A model generated the notes under the pieces. The model searched no databases and was not told where the DNA came from. It was given only the letters and a program-made list of their open reading frames with translations. This document shows positions 21,047 through 31,051 of a stretch of 64,000 bases of DNA, piece after piece (the stretch's first letter is position 1; each line of letters starts with the position of its first letter). The DNA is from Hyaloraphidium curvatum (lineage: Eukaryota > Monoblepharomycota > Hyaloraphidiomycetes > Hyaloraphidiales > Hyaloraphidiaceae): assembly GCA_025558095.1 (NCBI GenBank), contig JAIVFI010000017.1, forward strand, positions 558,001-622,000, written 5' to 3'. Position numbers and translations under genes: made by a program.

Positions 21047-21415
21047 ACGGTCCGGGGGGGAACTGGGCGATGCACGGGCCAATGAAGGCCGAGCGGCTGT
21101 AGAAGCGCGCTCAAAAGATTGCGGATGATGTACCAATCGAATGCTGGTGTCTTTCCTTTCGGGTGTGCGGGAAAGACTCGCGGCCTCAGGCCACACGGGA
21201 CCAGTGAATCATCGGCAGCGTTCTGCTCCTCAAGCCCGAGTGTGCACCCGAAGCGCAGCGCCGCTCAACATTCGGGACATTTCGACGCCATGTAAGCTCA
21301 AGAGGTAAATGAACATGTTGTCAGTTGTCTGTACGCGAGCCCTGCTTGCTTCCAGTGCTGCAGAACGCGGTCCACATGTGATCCACAGCCCGTACCCCAC
21401 GTTGCCAACGTCCGC

Positions 21416-21500
21416 GCCAAGTTCGCCAACTAACGTGCCAAGTTCGCGAACTTCCCGTGCCAAGTTCGCCAAAGTTTGAGCCAAGTTCGCTGACTTCTCG
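21416..21500. repeat. Four tandem units of about 21 bp
   Basis: GCCAAGTTCGC recurs four times at 21-22 bp spacing within an otherwise featureless 858-bp intergenic stretch (21047-21904). Confidence 0.8.
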
Positions 21501-21904
21501 GGCGGGCAAGGTTTTGGCTCCGCTGCGCGGCGCCAACCAGATTTTTTCTAATTCCTCTCCCCGCGGCCTGAATCTAGGCATATCTCGAGCTTAAAAACTA
21601 GATGCAGCGCAGCTGATGCCGATTAGTTTGTGCGTGAGGGGCCGGGGAACGGGTTTGTGCGCCAGGGGAGTGTCGACCCCTTGACTTGGCGCCACCGGCC
21701 AACCAGTCGTTGCAGTCGCCGCTCGCTCGCGTGCGCTGGAACCTCTCGCTGGACCACCGGATGGCCCTTTGTCTGCAAGGTCGTCCAAGGATATTGGTAA
21801 TGTGCCAGACGCGGCATATTCCTTTGGATACTAAGGCGGTTCCGGTTCCAGCAGGGCAACACCTACTCATCCCCGACACGGCACCCCGGCCCTTCCAGCC
21901 CCCT

Positions 21905-23401
21905 TCAAGCAGGAGGCGGGCACACGCTGTCGATCGTGAAGAAAACACCCACACCCCTCAGCACGCTCCACAGTGCCACCCCGAGGGTTATCAGCGTGAC
22001 GCCCAGCGTCTTGGCCAGTCCCCATGTGATCGGCACCCCGACAAAAGTGGCACGCAGCCCGCCGGCGTCCGAGATGGTGGCCAGCAGCGCCGAATGCGCG
22101 CGGAGCTCGTCCTCGACCGCGAGGCGGGTGGGGGTACGCGGGAGGGCGGCGGATTCGGCGAGCATCGCGCGGAGGGAGAGCCGCGCTTCGGCGTACAGGA
22201 GCGTAAGAGCTTCGATCTGCGAGTTGACCGACGGCAGCGCGGCGAGGTCTACCACGACCCCGTAGATGACCATCAGGTACAGCACCACGGTCCAGAGGCA
22301 CACGCAGCCGCCGGTGGCGAGGTTGGCCGCGAGGCCCACCAGGCCCACGGCCGGGAAGGCCAGCACAGCGAGGGTGGTCCAGGGGCTGGAGCCGAAAGCC
22401 GGGCGCCGGCTGAGGGTCCACCGGCTCCTGTACGAGAGGTGGAGGGCGACGTAGATCTCGGGAGAGCCAGCACCGGAGGGGGGTTCGGGGCTGCCGTCCG
22501 GCGCCCCGGTTCCGGCCAGCAGACGCCCGCGCGACCGATCGAGGAACCCGTGCAGGGCGCGAGAGCTCGCCCGCAGGTAGAGCCGCGTCGCCAGGGACGT
22601 CTCTGCCGGGCTGGCCAAAGCAAACCGCGCGATCACCGAGGAGGCGTTTATCAGGACGTCGGCAAGGAGCGCGACAGTGCCCACGAGGACGCCCCACCAA
22701 GAGCCCCAGAACGCGGTACCGAAGTGAACGACGGGGGTCCAGGCCGTGGTGAGGAAGTAGAAGGCGCATAACATGTGAAAGGGGACGATGCGGACGACTC
22801 GCTCCCAGAACATCCACTCCACCAAACCCGAGCAGCAGGTCCGGCACGGGCAGGCCTGGTCCCCGTCCGCGTGCTCGAGCAAGGTCGAGCCGGTCTCGGT
22901 CGCAAGAGCCCAGTTCCGCGCGCCGGTCAGGCACCCCGCCAACAGGTCGGCCGTGGGTGGCAGGAAGGAGCGCAGGGCGAGCCAGTTCGCAACTTGGATC
23001 AGCATCGCCGCGACCCAGAAGGCGGACACCCCGGCCACCGATGCAGCAACACTGCGGTACGGGAACGTGCCGTCGTTGACTTTGAAAGCGAGCGTCGCCG
23101 CGGCGACAAAAGCCAGCGAGGTCACCGCGCCCAGGATGGCCAGCGTGTGCGCGTGCGCGAGCTTCAGATTGCTGCAAGCCCGCACCAGCTTCACCATCCC
23201 GGCCAGGTTCGGCGACAGCGGTTCAAGCGCCGAGACGAGGGCGTCGGCGGTGGGAGGCGCGTCGGCGGGCTCCTTGGACTCCGGTGTCGGCCCGGCCAGG
23301 GCGAGCGGGAACGTGTCCGGGCCGGTCGGGGCGCGCACAGGGAAGAGCGCGGCCAGTTCGGCCGGGGCGAGGGTAAATGGTTTCGGTGGCTGCTCCTCCA
23401 T
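21905..23401 (-). CDS. CPC-family multi-pass membrane protein, copy C
   Basis: A single exon of 498 codons. Met 23401 (MEEQPPKPFTLAPAELAALFP) aligns with the N-terminus of the other family members, although the frame is open further upstream. Segments in order: Pro-rich N-terminus, two transmembrane helices, the motif DQACPCRTCCSGLVEWM, TAFWGSWWGVLVG with a second hydrophobic pair, an about 80-residue polar loop, a third hydrophobic pair, the helix LTLLYAEARLSLRAMLAE, and a last helix ending LWSVLRGVGVFFTIDSVC. It is divergent from copy D with 141 bp between start codons. Function unknown; the paired CPC cysteines could bind a metal or form disulfides. Confidence 0.8.
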   Translation of the reverse strand: MEEQPPKPFTLAPAELAALFPVRAPTGPDTFPLALAGPTPESKEPADAPPTADALVSALEPLSPNLAGMVKLVRACSNLKLAHAHTLAILGAVTSLAFVAAATLAFKVNDGTFPYRSVAASVAGVSAFWVAAMLIQVANWLALRSFLPPTADLLAGCLTGARNWALATETGSTLLEHADGDQACPCRTCCSGLVEWMFWERVVRIVPFHMLCAFYFLTTAWTPVVHFGTAFWGSWWGVLVGTVALLADVLINASSVIARFALASPAETSLATRLYLRASSRALHGFLDRSRGRLLAGTGAPDGSPEPPSGAGSPEIYVALHLSYRSRWTLSRRPAFGSSPWTTLAVLAFPAVGLVGLAANLATGGCVCLWTVVLYLMVIYGVVVDLAALPSVNSQIEALTLLYAEARLSLRAMLAESAALPRTPTRLAVEDELRAHSALLATISDAGGLRATFVGVPITWGLAKTLGVTLITLGVALWSVLRGVGVFFTIDSVCPPPA

Positions 23402-23542
23402 AACGCGGGGCTCCAGGGGGAGGCGATGGCGGGTCAGTTTCCTGCCGGCACCGATTCCCGTTCGCAGCATAGCTGGGTCCCCTTGAACTTCAGCGACGTT
23501 TCCGCCGCAACCGTCCCCTAACCTCTGCCCTGCTACGCGCAA
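23402..23542. promoter_or_regulatory. Shared 141-bp region between two divergent paralogues
   Basis: The start codons of copies C (minus) and D (plus) are only 141 bp apart, so both promoters must lie here. No motif was recognised. Confidence 0.5.
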
Positions 23543-25052
23543 ATGGACCCCGATTCCGACTTCTCCGCGGCGGAATGGCTTGCCTTGTTCCCTCCTCCGC
23601 TCCCACCCCTTCCTCTGGCGGACGGCGACGCGCTTCTCGGGGCGAGCGGCGACCCCGGCGCGGAGGAACGTGCGGCGCGCCCACTTACCGCGGACGCGCT
23701 GCTCAAGACGCTGCCGGAGCCTCTCCGTAGCGCCGTCGGCTTTGCGATCTTTGTTCGGTGGACGCCGCGCGAGACAGCCGTCCAGTGCGCCGTCGGGGCC
23801 GTCCTCGGCGCCGCGCTGCTCGGCCTCGCCGCCTCCTGGAACGACGGGACTTTCGGCGCTGCCCAGGTCGCCGCAGGCTTTGCGTGTGCCCAGCTTTACA
23901 TGGTCAACGGCATGCTGACCTTTGTGGTCACGTACCTGCTCGCGCCCAAGAACCGCCGGGGGCCCGCGTACGATTGGTCGTCGGCCGCGCCCGTGGCGCG
24001 GTGGCTGCTCCTGGAGAAGTCGAGCAGGCTCCTTCACCATGATGCCGCGGACGCTCTGTGCCCGTGTCCGGCCCGGTCGTGCGCTGGGTCCCTGCCGTTC
24101 TGGGCGGGCGTCGCGGCCGTTCTGCATGGAACGGCCCTCTTCGTCCTGGGATCGGGCGGCACCATCATGATCTGCTACACCACCTTGGTGACGTTTGGAG
24201 GCCGGCTGTGGTCAACGTGGTGGGGATGCCTCCTCGGTGTCGCCTTCGGTGGGTTGGAGCGTTCTGTTCTTGCGCCTTGGGAGCCAATGCCCGCCTACCG
24301 CAGTTCTCGTCTGGGCCCTGTACGGCATAGCAGCATTTGCCCGGTCCGCTACCACTTTCTACGTGCCCATCCTCGACCTCGAGCTTCGCCTGCGGCACCG
24401 CGCAGCGACCGTCGCCGGTCGCCTGCTCCTCGACCACTACCGCGCGATCCTCCCCCGCGGCGAAGGCAACATCACCCGCAAGCGATCGTCGGCTGCCCCC
24501 GCGCTGCTCGCCCGCCTCCACGAACGGCTGCTGCGCATCCTGCTGCTCCGGCACAAGCAGGACAACGCCACCACCGCCCGCATCTTCCTCCTCTTACAGG
24601 GCCCCGCGACGCTCGTCACGCTCCTCGTCAACGTCGGCGTGGGCTCGTGCGTCCTTGTGTGGAACCTCGTCGGCCAGTTCGTCTTTGTCGGCTTCCTCTC
24701 GCTCGTCAACCTCGCCCACCTCGCCGCCCGTAACGCGCAGACCGCCTCCCTCGCCTCTCTCTACGCCGAGATCCGCCGTGAGCTCGCCTCCCTCGCGTGC
24801 GCCTTTTCCGAATGCGACGACCCGAGCGGCGAGCTGCAGTCGATCGCCGCCCGCATCGCGCACCAGGAACGCCTAGTCGCCTCGTTTGCGGGGTTCGAGC
24901 GCTACGAGGCCAGGTTCATGGGGTTCCTGGTGACCTGGGGCGCGCTAAGAACCGTGGTCGCGACGATGCTCACGCTGGCGTTTGCCGTGTGGGGGGTGCT
25001 GCGGGGGATGGGGGTGCTCCTCACGCTCGAGTCGTTCTGCCCGACGCGGTGA
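23543..25052 (+). CDS. CPC-family multi-pass membrane protein, copy D
   Basis: Two exons, 23543-24236 and 24304-25052, with a GTGTCG...CGCAG intron, giving 480 residues. The N-terminus MDPDSDFSAAEWLALFPPP and the LTADALLKTLPEPLR helix match the family. Two transmembrane helices follow, then ADALCPCPARSCAGSLPF, GRLWSTWWGCLL (interrupted by the intron), a loop with the FYVPILDLELRLRHRAA helix, a hydrophobic pair, SLYAEIRRELASL, and a C-terminal helix ending VWGVLRGMGVLLTLESFC. It looks intact. The matching ends and motif order in copies A-E establish a real gene family rather than chance frames. Confidence 0.83.
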
Positions 25053-25758
25053 GGCGCAGCCGCGGGATGCCGCTGGGAACCGGGGGCTGCCGATCGGAAC
25101 GGGGGCTGGCGATCGAAACGGGGGCTGCCGATCGGAAGGGGGGCGCAGTGCCGTTACATCATCGCCCAGAACAGGGGCTGCTGTGAGACTTCTCGAGGGA
25201 ACCGGGGTCTGGAATGCTGTCGTCACGGGTGCACAGCCTTTGGGGGCGGGGCCGTCGGTCCTTTCGGACGCGCCGTGGGCGGGCGCGGGCCGCCGCGTCC
25301 ACCGTCAGGCCGCTTTGCCTGGAATTACTGGCTGCCTGGAGCGCTCATTCGGCGGCCCGAATGTCGAGACGGCCGTTTTCACGCGGTTTTGGATGGAGCC
25401 GAGCCAAGCTCCGCCCAGAGGACCCTGGATGACGGTCCAGAGTCCTGTGCCGCTTTGCCGCCGCCGTTCCGCCGCGTTCTGGAGAAAAGCAGCCACGCCC
25501 AGACCCGTTGCCCCGCTCATAAGGCCGGGCCGCGGCCTGCAGTCGACCAGCTATGTGGTGCCTCGTCCGGTCCGCGGTCTTTCGGAGTCTGCAGGACGTT
25601 GCAAGCCGATCGCCCGCGTACATTGTCACTACAGCTTATATGGCCGCCGTGTTTGGACCGGGAGACGGTTCGACAGGCGGAGTGGGGAGTGGGAGGAAGA
25701 CTGGCTTGTGGAACCCCTTGACGTGCCTAGTCAACATGAACGTGCGAGTAGGATCCCT
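25053..25758. other. Intergenic with a small 20-bp repeat
   Basis: About three and a half units of a 20-bp word around GGGGGCTGCCGATCGGAA lie at roughly 25077-25139, directly after the copy D stop. No gene is recognised in the rest. Confidence 0.65.
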
Positions 25759-26640
25759 TTACGTCGCCCAGTTGGGCTTGCGCTTCTCCAGGAACGCCGC
25801 CAGCCCCTCCTTGGCCTCGGGCGACCTCCGAAGCCGGGCCAGCAGCTGCGCCGTCTCCTCCACCACCGTCGCGTCCACGGCCCCCGCCCGCACGCACGTC
25901 TCCACCAGCTCCTTGGCCGCCGCGACGGCCGACGGCGCGTTGAGCCTGATGCTGGCCTTTATCCTGTCCGCCCACGCGTCCAGCTCGTCGGGGTTGTCCA
26001 CGACCTCGTGCACGAGCCCGATGGCCATGGCCCGTTCGGCGTCGAAGCGCTCAGCGGTCATGAAGAACCTCCTCGACTGCGCCGGCCCGATCCTGCGCAC
26101 GACGTAGGGCGAGATGGTCGCGGGGACCAGGCCCAGCCGCACCTCGGACAGCGAAAACACCGCCGCGCTCGCGGCGACGGCGATGTCGCACACGCTGACC
26201 AGCCCGACGCCCCCGCCGAACGCCGGGCCCTGCACGAGGGCGATGGTCGGCACGCGGAGCGTCGCCCACGCGTGCAGGCACGAGGACAGCGCGGCGGCGT
26301 CGGCGAGGTTGCGGGCGTCGTCGGCGCGGGCCATGTCGCGCATGTGGGCCAGGTCGCCGCCGGCGCAGAAGACGGGGCCGGTCGAGCGGACGACGGCGCC
26401 GCGCGCCGAGGGGCGGGCGCGCACCTCCTCGGCCGCCCGCAGCAGCTGCTCGATCGTGGCGCCATCGAACGCGTTCTTGACGTGCGGGCGCGAGAGCGTG
26501 ACCGTCGCGAACTCGCCGGGCGCGTCCCACGAAACGGAGACGGCGCGGGGCGCGGGCGCCGCGGCGGCCGAGAAGCGCGCGGCCCCGGCGGGCCGTGCGG
26601 AGGCAGCGAACAGCACGCGCGCTGAGGCGACCCGCAGCAT
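25759..26640 (-). CDS. Enoyl-CoA hydratase/isomerase family, probably mitochondrial
   Basis: A single exon of 293 codons from Met 26640. The first about 25 residues are Arg/Ala/Ser-rich without acids (MLRVASARVLFAASARPAGA), typical of a mitochondrial presequence. The crotonase fold shows the substrate loop RPHVKNAFDG, the first oxyanion-hole segment GPVFCAGGDL, the second QGPAFGGGVGL, and the catalytic Glu region SLSEVRLGLVP. Members hydrate 2-enoyl-CoA; this one resembles the methylglutaconyl/short-chain hydratases of branched-chain and fatty-acid breakdown. It is divergent from the P-loop kinase, with 88 bp between starts. Confidence 0.88.
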   Translation of the reverse strand: MLRVASARVLFAASARPAGAARFSAAAAPAPRAVSVSWDAPGEFATVTLSRPHVKNAFDGATIEQLLRAAEEVRARPSARGAVVRSTGPVFCAGGDLAHMRDMARADDARNLADAAALSSCLHAWATLRVPTIALVQGPAFGGGVGLVSVCDIAVAASAAVFSLSEVRLGLVPATISPYVVRRIGPAQSRRFFMTAERFDAERAMAIGLVHEVVDNPDELDAWADRIKASIRLNAPSAVAAAKELVETCVRAGAVDATVVEETAQLLARLRRSPEAKEGLAAFLEKRKPNWAT

Positions 26641-26728
26641 CGCGATGGTCTTCTGGGCGGGAGAGGGTGGCGACGCGTTCGGTGTGGCAAGTTGCCCGAA
26701 GTCGTTGTAAACAGACGTTTCGCGCACG

Positions 26729-27301
26729 GTGAACGACGCGTTGATGGCCGAATCCCGGGTCCCGCAGCTCGTCGTCGTCATCTCCGGCGTCCCCGGCAGC
26801 GGCAAGACCACGATCGGCCGGCCGCTCGCACGTGCCCTGGGCCTGCCGTTCCTGGACAAGGACGACATCCTCGAGGCGCTCTTCGACAGCCTCGGCTGCG
26901 GTTCCCCAGCAGAGCGGCAGCGCCTCAGCCGAGCCGCGGACGGCGTGCTCCGTTGCGTGGCGGAGAACGCGCGGGGAGCCGTGCTGTGCTCGTTCTGGCG
27001 GCCCCCCGGCCTGGCCATCGCTTCCGGCACGCCGTGCGACTGGTTGCAGGATCTCGGCGCGCGCATCATCGAACTGCGCTGCATGTGCCCGCCGGACGTT
27101 GCTGCGGCGCGGTTCGCGGCGCGGAAAAGGCACCCCGGGCACCAGGACGCCGTCCGGACCCCGGCCGACCTCCGCGAGCAGCTGGGCGCGCTCGACGCCC
27201 TCGGCCCGCTCGGCGTCGGCGCCCTCATCGAGATCGACGCGACGGGGGGGGTCGACGTTGACCGGCTGGCCGCCCGTGTGGCTCTCCTGTGGAAGAGCTG
27301 A
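26729..27301 (+). CDS. Small P-loop kinase (AAA_33/gluconokinase-like)
   Basis: 190 codons, single exon. The Walker A GVPGSGKTT at residues about 20-28 is followed by FLDKDDILEAL, the arrangement seen in small phosphotransferases of the shikimate/gluconate kinase and AAA_33 groups. A lid-like basic stretch (ARFAARKRHPGH) sits where these kinases contact phosphates. An alternative start is Met 26744. Substrate unknown. Confidence 0.8.
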   Translation: MNDALMAESRVPQLVVVISGVPGSGKTTIGRPLARALGLPFLDKDDILEALFDSLGCGSPAERQRLSRAADGVLRCVAENARGAVLCSFWRPPGLAIASGTPCDWLQDLGARIIELRCMCPPDVAAARFAARKRHPGHQDAVRTPADLREQLGALDALGPLGVGALIEIDATGGVDVDRLAARVALLWKS

Positions 27302-27554
27302 TGAACTCGGCTCGGTTCGGGCAACCGTTCCCCGAAGGAAGCCCGGGATTCGCATGCGGACGCCCCGCTGCACTCTTCCGGCTGTGCAGCTCATAGCAAC
27401 AACTTCTAGACTCCGGTTTCCGAAGAACAAAGCGTCTCCGATAAAGCACTACAATAGTCCCCTGTGCCCCCTCCCGATCGGTAGCCGCGATCCGGCCCCT
27501 TCAGGCCGCCTCGTCGCGCCACCTGGCGCCATTCTCGCATTGTCCGCGCGTGAG

Positions 27555-28415
27555 CTACCGCGTGTTCCCCCTCCCGAACCACTTCTGGAGGACCTTGCCC
27601 GCGTTCCCGAGGTAGAAAAAGTCCGCCGTGCACGGCGACAGCCTGTTGATGCTCGCCATGGTGCCCGTGCCCGTCCCCATCATCTTGACCTCCCTGCGGC
27701 GCTCCACGGCCTCGGCCAGTTCCGAGGCCACCTTGTCGGGGGACACGAACTCGGCCCCCATCTCCTTCCAAAGGTCCTTGTACCCCCGCTCGGCCTCGGT
27801 GTCGGCCGCCGAGGGGCAGAAGTACAGCAGCCGGACGTCGGTGCCGTCCAGCGCGAACTCGCGCCTGCAGGATTCCATGAACGAGAACACGGCGGCGCGC
27901 GTGGACACGTCCACCGAGTAGTACGGGAACGCGAGCCCCCCGTCGGCGAACCCGCCGAGGTAGGCGAAGGTGCCGCCCGGGCGCACGAGGGGGACGAGCT
28001 GCTGCAGGAGGAGGATGGGGGCGCGCTGGTTGATGCGGAGGGAGCGGTCGACGTCGGCGAGGGTGTGCGAGAGGAGGGGCTTGCGGACGTCGTGGCCGAT
28101 GGCGTCGACGACGACGTCGAGCAGAGGCGATGGAGCGGTCGGCTGCAGGGGTTCTTGGCCCGCGACGGGGTGCGGGGCGCCCAGTGCCTGCGCGACGCGG
28201 CCCGCGAAGGAGAGCAGCGACGCGTCGTCCTCCACGTCCAGCTGGACGTGCAGCCCCCCCGGGAGCTCTGGCAACCACGCCGGGGCAGACCGCGACGCGG
28301 TGACGATGCGCGCCGGGGGGCCGCCGCGGCGGGCAAACTCGCGGCAGATGGCGGAGCCGAGGCCGCCCGAGCCGCCAAGGACCAGGATGGTGAGGCCCAT
28401 GGCGGCGGAGACCAT
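27555..28415 (-). CDS. Short-chain dehydrogenase/reductase-like protein, atypical active site
   Basis: 286 codons, single exon (alternative Met 28400). The cofactor motif GGSGGLG lies near the N-terminus, with an acidic LDVEDD strand after it and the INQRAP segment in the usual place of the structural Asn. The region that should hold YxxxK reads FPYYSVDVSTRAAV, so the Lys is absent and no Tyr stands four residues before the aligned Arg. It may bind NAD(P) without classic SDR chemistry. A Rossmann-fold assignment is firm, a reductase reaction is not. Confidence 0.75.
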   Translation of the reverse strand: MVSAAMGLTILVLGGSGGLGSAICREFARRGGPPARIVTASRSAPAWLPELPGGLHVQLDVEDDASLLSFAGRVAQALGAPHPVAGQEPLQPTAPSPLLDVVVDAIGHDVRKPLLSHTLADVDRSLRINQRAPILLLQQLVPLVRPGGTFAYLGGFADGGLAFPYYSVDVSTRAAVFSFMESCRREFALDGTDVRLLYFCPSAADTEAERGYKDLWKEMGAEFVSPDKVASELAEAVERRREVKMMGTGTGTMASINRLSPCTADFFYLGNAGKVLQKWFGRGNTR

Positions 28416-28751
28416 CGAGGACGCGATGTGCGGGAGTTCGGCGGGGTTTGCGGGGCTTTATGCGCGGGAGACGGCGATGTCGCAAGCACCCTCGAAAACG
28501 GAGATGTGCCGCTGTGAGCGGGATGCATCGCGCTATGTAGCCCGCCCCCCCCAGCACGGCGCGAGGCAAAATGTGCGATGCACAGGCGCATTCTTCTGGA
28601 CACGGGACTGTTGTGCCCTTTTGCGGGGCCGCGTTAAAAGGCTGTCGCGATTCTGCCAGTGCTTCGGACTTTGTGACGGTTGATACCGCTTCGAGATGAC
28701 AACGGGACCAACCAAAGCTTCAATTCCAGTCGGCCCTGCATGCAATTGCAG
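28416..28751. other. Intergenic, no gene recognised
   Basis: 336 bp between the SDR start and the ankyrin-kinase stop on the same strand; no coding or structural signal seen. Confidence 0.55.
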
Positions 28752-30926
28752 CTACAGAGGCGCCAAGTGTTCTATCGGGACCCTCCCTCGCTCCTGGGGC
28801 TTGCCCGGCGTCTCTTGCCTCACGTCGGCCCACCTTCCCTCGACGCGCTCTACGGACACGATGTCCGCCCGATGCAGGGTGATCCGATCCTCCCCGGGCG
28901 CGGCCACTTGGGGAACCTTGACCCAAGCTTTCTTGCCAGGAAGGACCTCTGGCTGCGTGGCTGGGAGCCGGGCGGGAGTCGGGGCACCATCCGGCAGCAG
29001 GGAGCTGGTGCGGGGCGGCACCACGGGGGAGAACTGGAAGAGGTGGTCGGTCGCGTCGTTGACGTCGCCCTTGTAGCGGTTCAGCGCATCCCGGATCGCA
29101 TCGTCCGTGAAGGGGCAGAGGTCGCCCCCGCAAACGTCCTTCACCACCGCAATCTTGTCGTCCAAAGTGATGGTGGAGCTAGCGCGTGAAGTTGCTGGAG
29201 ACGAGCTCCGGCTGGAAGACGCTGAGCCAGGAAGACTCTGCGAGCGGGTCGGCGGATCGTGTACAAACGCGTCCTTTTTTTTGGTACGCGGAAAGGTGTT
29301 CGGACTTGACACGGGTATAGGCAACGGAGCTTTGAAATCCGAATCCGCGTCTCCGATGTCCAGCTTTTGTAGCTTTTCTGGTTTGGTGATGGGAAACCCG
29401 GTGATGCTGCTGTCCGTGTTTGCCTTCCTCTTCAAAGCCGGCTTCCGTGCAGGGGAGCTGCCGTCGTCGTTGACAACGGTGGAGTCCGAGGACGGATGAT
29501 TCGGTGTCCGAGGCACATTTGAGACCACGACGTGCGGCTCGATGATGCTATCGAGGTCCTCCCAAAGACTCGCAGACGCGGGCCGCTCCGAGGCTTCCCT
29601 CTTGCAGCAGTCCTCGATCACCCGCCAAACTGCATCGCTCAGTCCGTAAGGCCTGAGCAAGCGCCGCGCGCTGGAGCACTTGAAGTATACGACGTCCCGG
29701 TCCGAGTAGTTGGAGAATGGGTTCTGACCCCAACTCATGGCTTCGAAGGAGAGGATTCCGAACGAATACACGTCAGCTGGAGGTCGCGCTTTGCGACCCT
29801 CCAGGACCTCCGGTGCCATGTACAGGAACGTGCCGCGGACCACGTTGGTCGTTGACCGCGAGAACTTGCTCCGCACTCGACTCAGGCCAAAGTCCGTGAT
29901 CTTTGGGGTTCCGTTGTAGATGAGAACATTCTCCGGCTTCAGATCGCCGTGCACGATGGAGAGACCATGCAAATGGCTCAAACCGGACGCGATACCGCGC
30001 AGCAGGGGCAGTGCGGCGTCCCTGCTCCAATTGTGCTTGATCAGGTGATCGCGGAGGTCACCTCCGTTTGCCAATTCCATGGCGAATCGGAAGTCGGGCG
30101 TGTCGCAACATCCCATGAAGAAGACGACTGCGACCGATCGTCAGAGTGGGGATGAGCTCCCTCTACAGAAAACCGCGGACAGCTTACGATTCGGGTGCCT
30201 GAGCCTCGCCATAATGCCTAGCTCTCTGCGGAACTCTGAAACGAGCCTGCCGTTGCCTTTGTCCAACAGGATTTTGACTGCCACGGGGGTGCCATCTATA
30301 CGTCCTTTGTGCACGGCTCCAAAAGCACCCCGCCCGAGCTGCTGATTTGGTAGCACCACAAGCTTGGACGGCTCCAGGCGATGGAGGCGAGCCAAGAGAT
30401 CCAGCACTGAGTAAGTTTGGCTCCGGCTCAGGTTGATCAGGTTGATGATGATCTCGTCGGTGCAAATATCAATTGGAAGTCGCCCGTCTTTGTCCCCGAC
30501 GTTGGGGTCGGCTCCGTTCTCAAGGAGCTGCTCCACGATCCCGGCATGTCCTTTCTCGCAAGCTAAGAACAAAGCGGTTCGTTGCAGCTTTGACGAACGC
30601 AAATCCAAGTCAACATCGGCGGCATCCAGAAGCGATTTCACGATCCCCTCGTGACCCTTGAAGCACGCGAACATGAGGCCGGTCATCTCCTCGCCCGGGC
30701 CGCCGCTGCCGTCGCCGCGGCCGAGAGCATTGATGTCAAAGGTCCGCTCCGCAAGAAATTTATCCACGATGGCCGTCTTTCCCGAAATGCACGCGTGGAC
30801 AAAGGCCGTCCCCTCCTCGTCGACCACGGTCAAAGAGGACACCTGGTCGAACAGCCGAGCGACTGCTGCCTCGTCCCCCGTCCGGCACGCTTTCAGAAAA
30901 GCACGATTGACTTCCTCGCCCGCCAT
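28752..30926 (-). CDS. Ankyrin-repeat protein kinase with CUE/UBA-like and SH3-like C-terminus
   Basis: Two exons, 30926-30188 and 30127-28752, with a GTAAGC...CGCAG intron, giving 704 residues. Residues 1-160 are ankyrin repeats (for example TALFLACEKGHAGIVEQLL). The kinase domain follows: LGRGAFGAV, VAVKIL, catalytic loop HGDLKPEN (HGD instead of HRD), DFG, and APEVLEG. After a Ser/Pro-rich linker comes a CUE/UBA-like helix set (FTDDAIRDALNRYKGDVNDA), then an SH3-like end (DIVSVERVEGRWADV ... GRVPIEHLAPL). The kinase resembles the TKL/RIPK type. It is divergent from the paralogue at 31052 with 125 bp between starts. Confidence 0.87.
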
Positions 30927-31051
30927 CGCGGTCCTCTGGCGCGGCGATTGCCCCGTCCAGACTCGTTCAGTCGGTCAGCGCAGCGCCACCCGCACGATCG
31001 TCGGGCGATCACATTGGACGAGACACCGCCAGTCATCCGCCGCATCGGACG

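Noticed and set aside
25305-25629. Possible small minus-strand gene near the 20-bp repeat
   Set aside because: No domain, start context or splice support; two overlapping frames compete equally.
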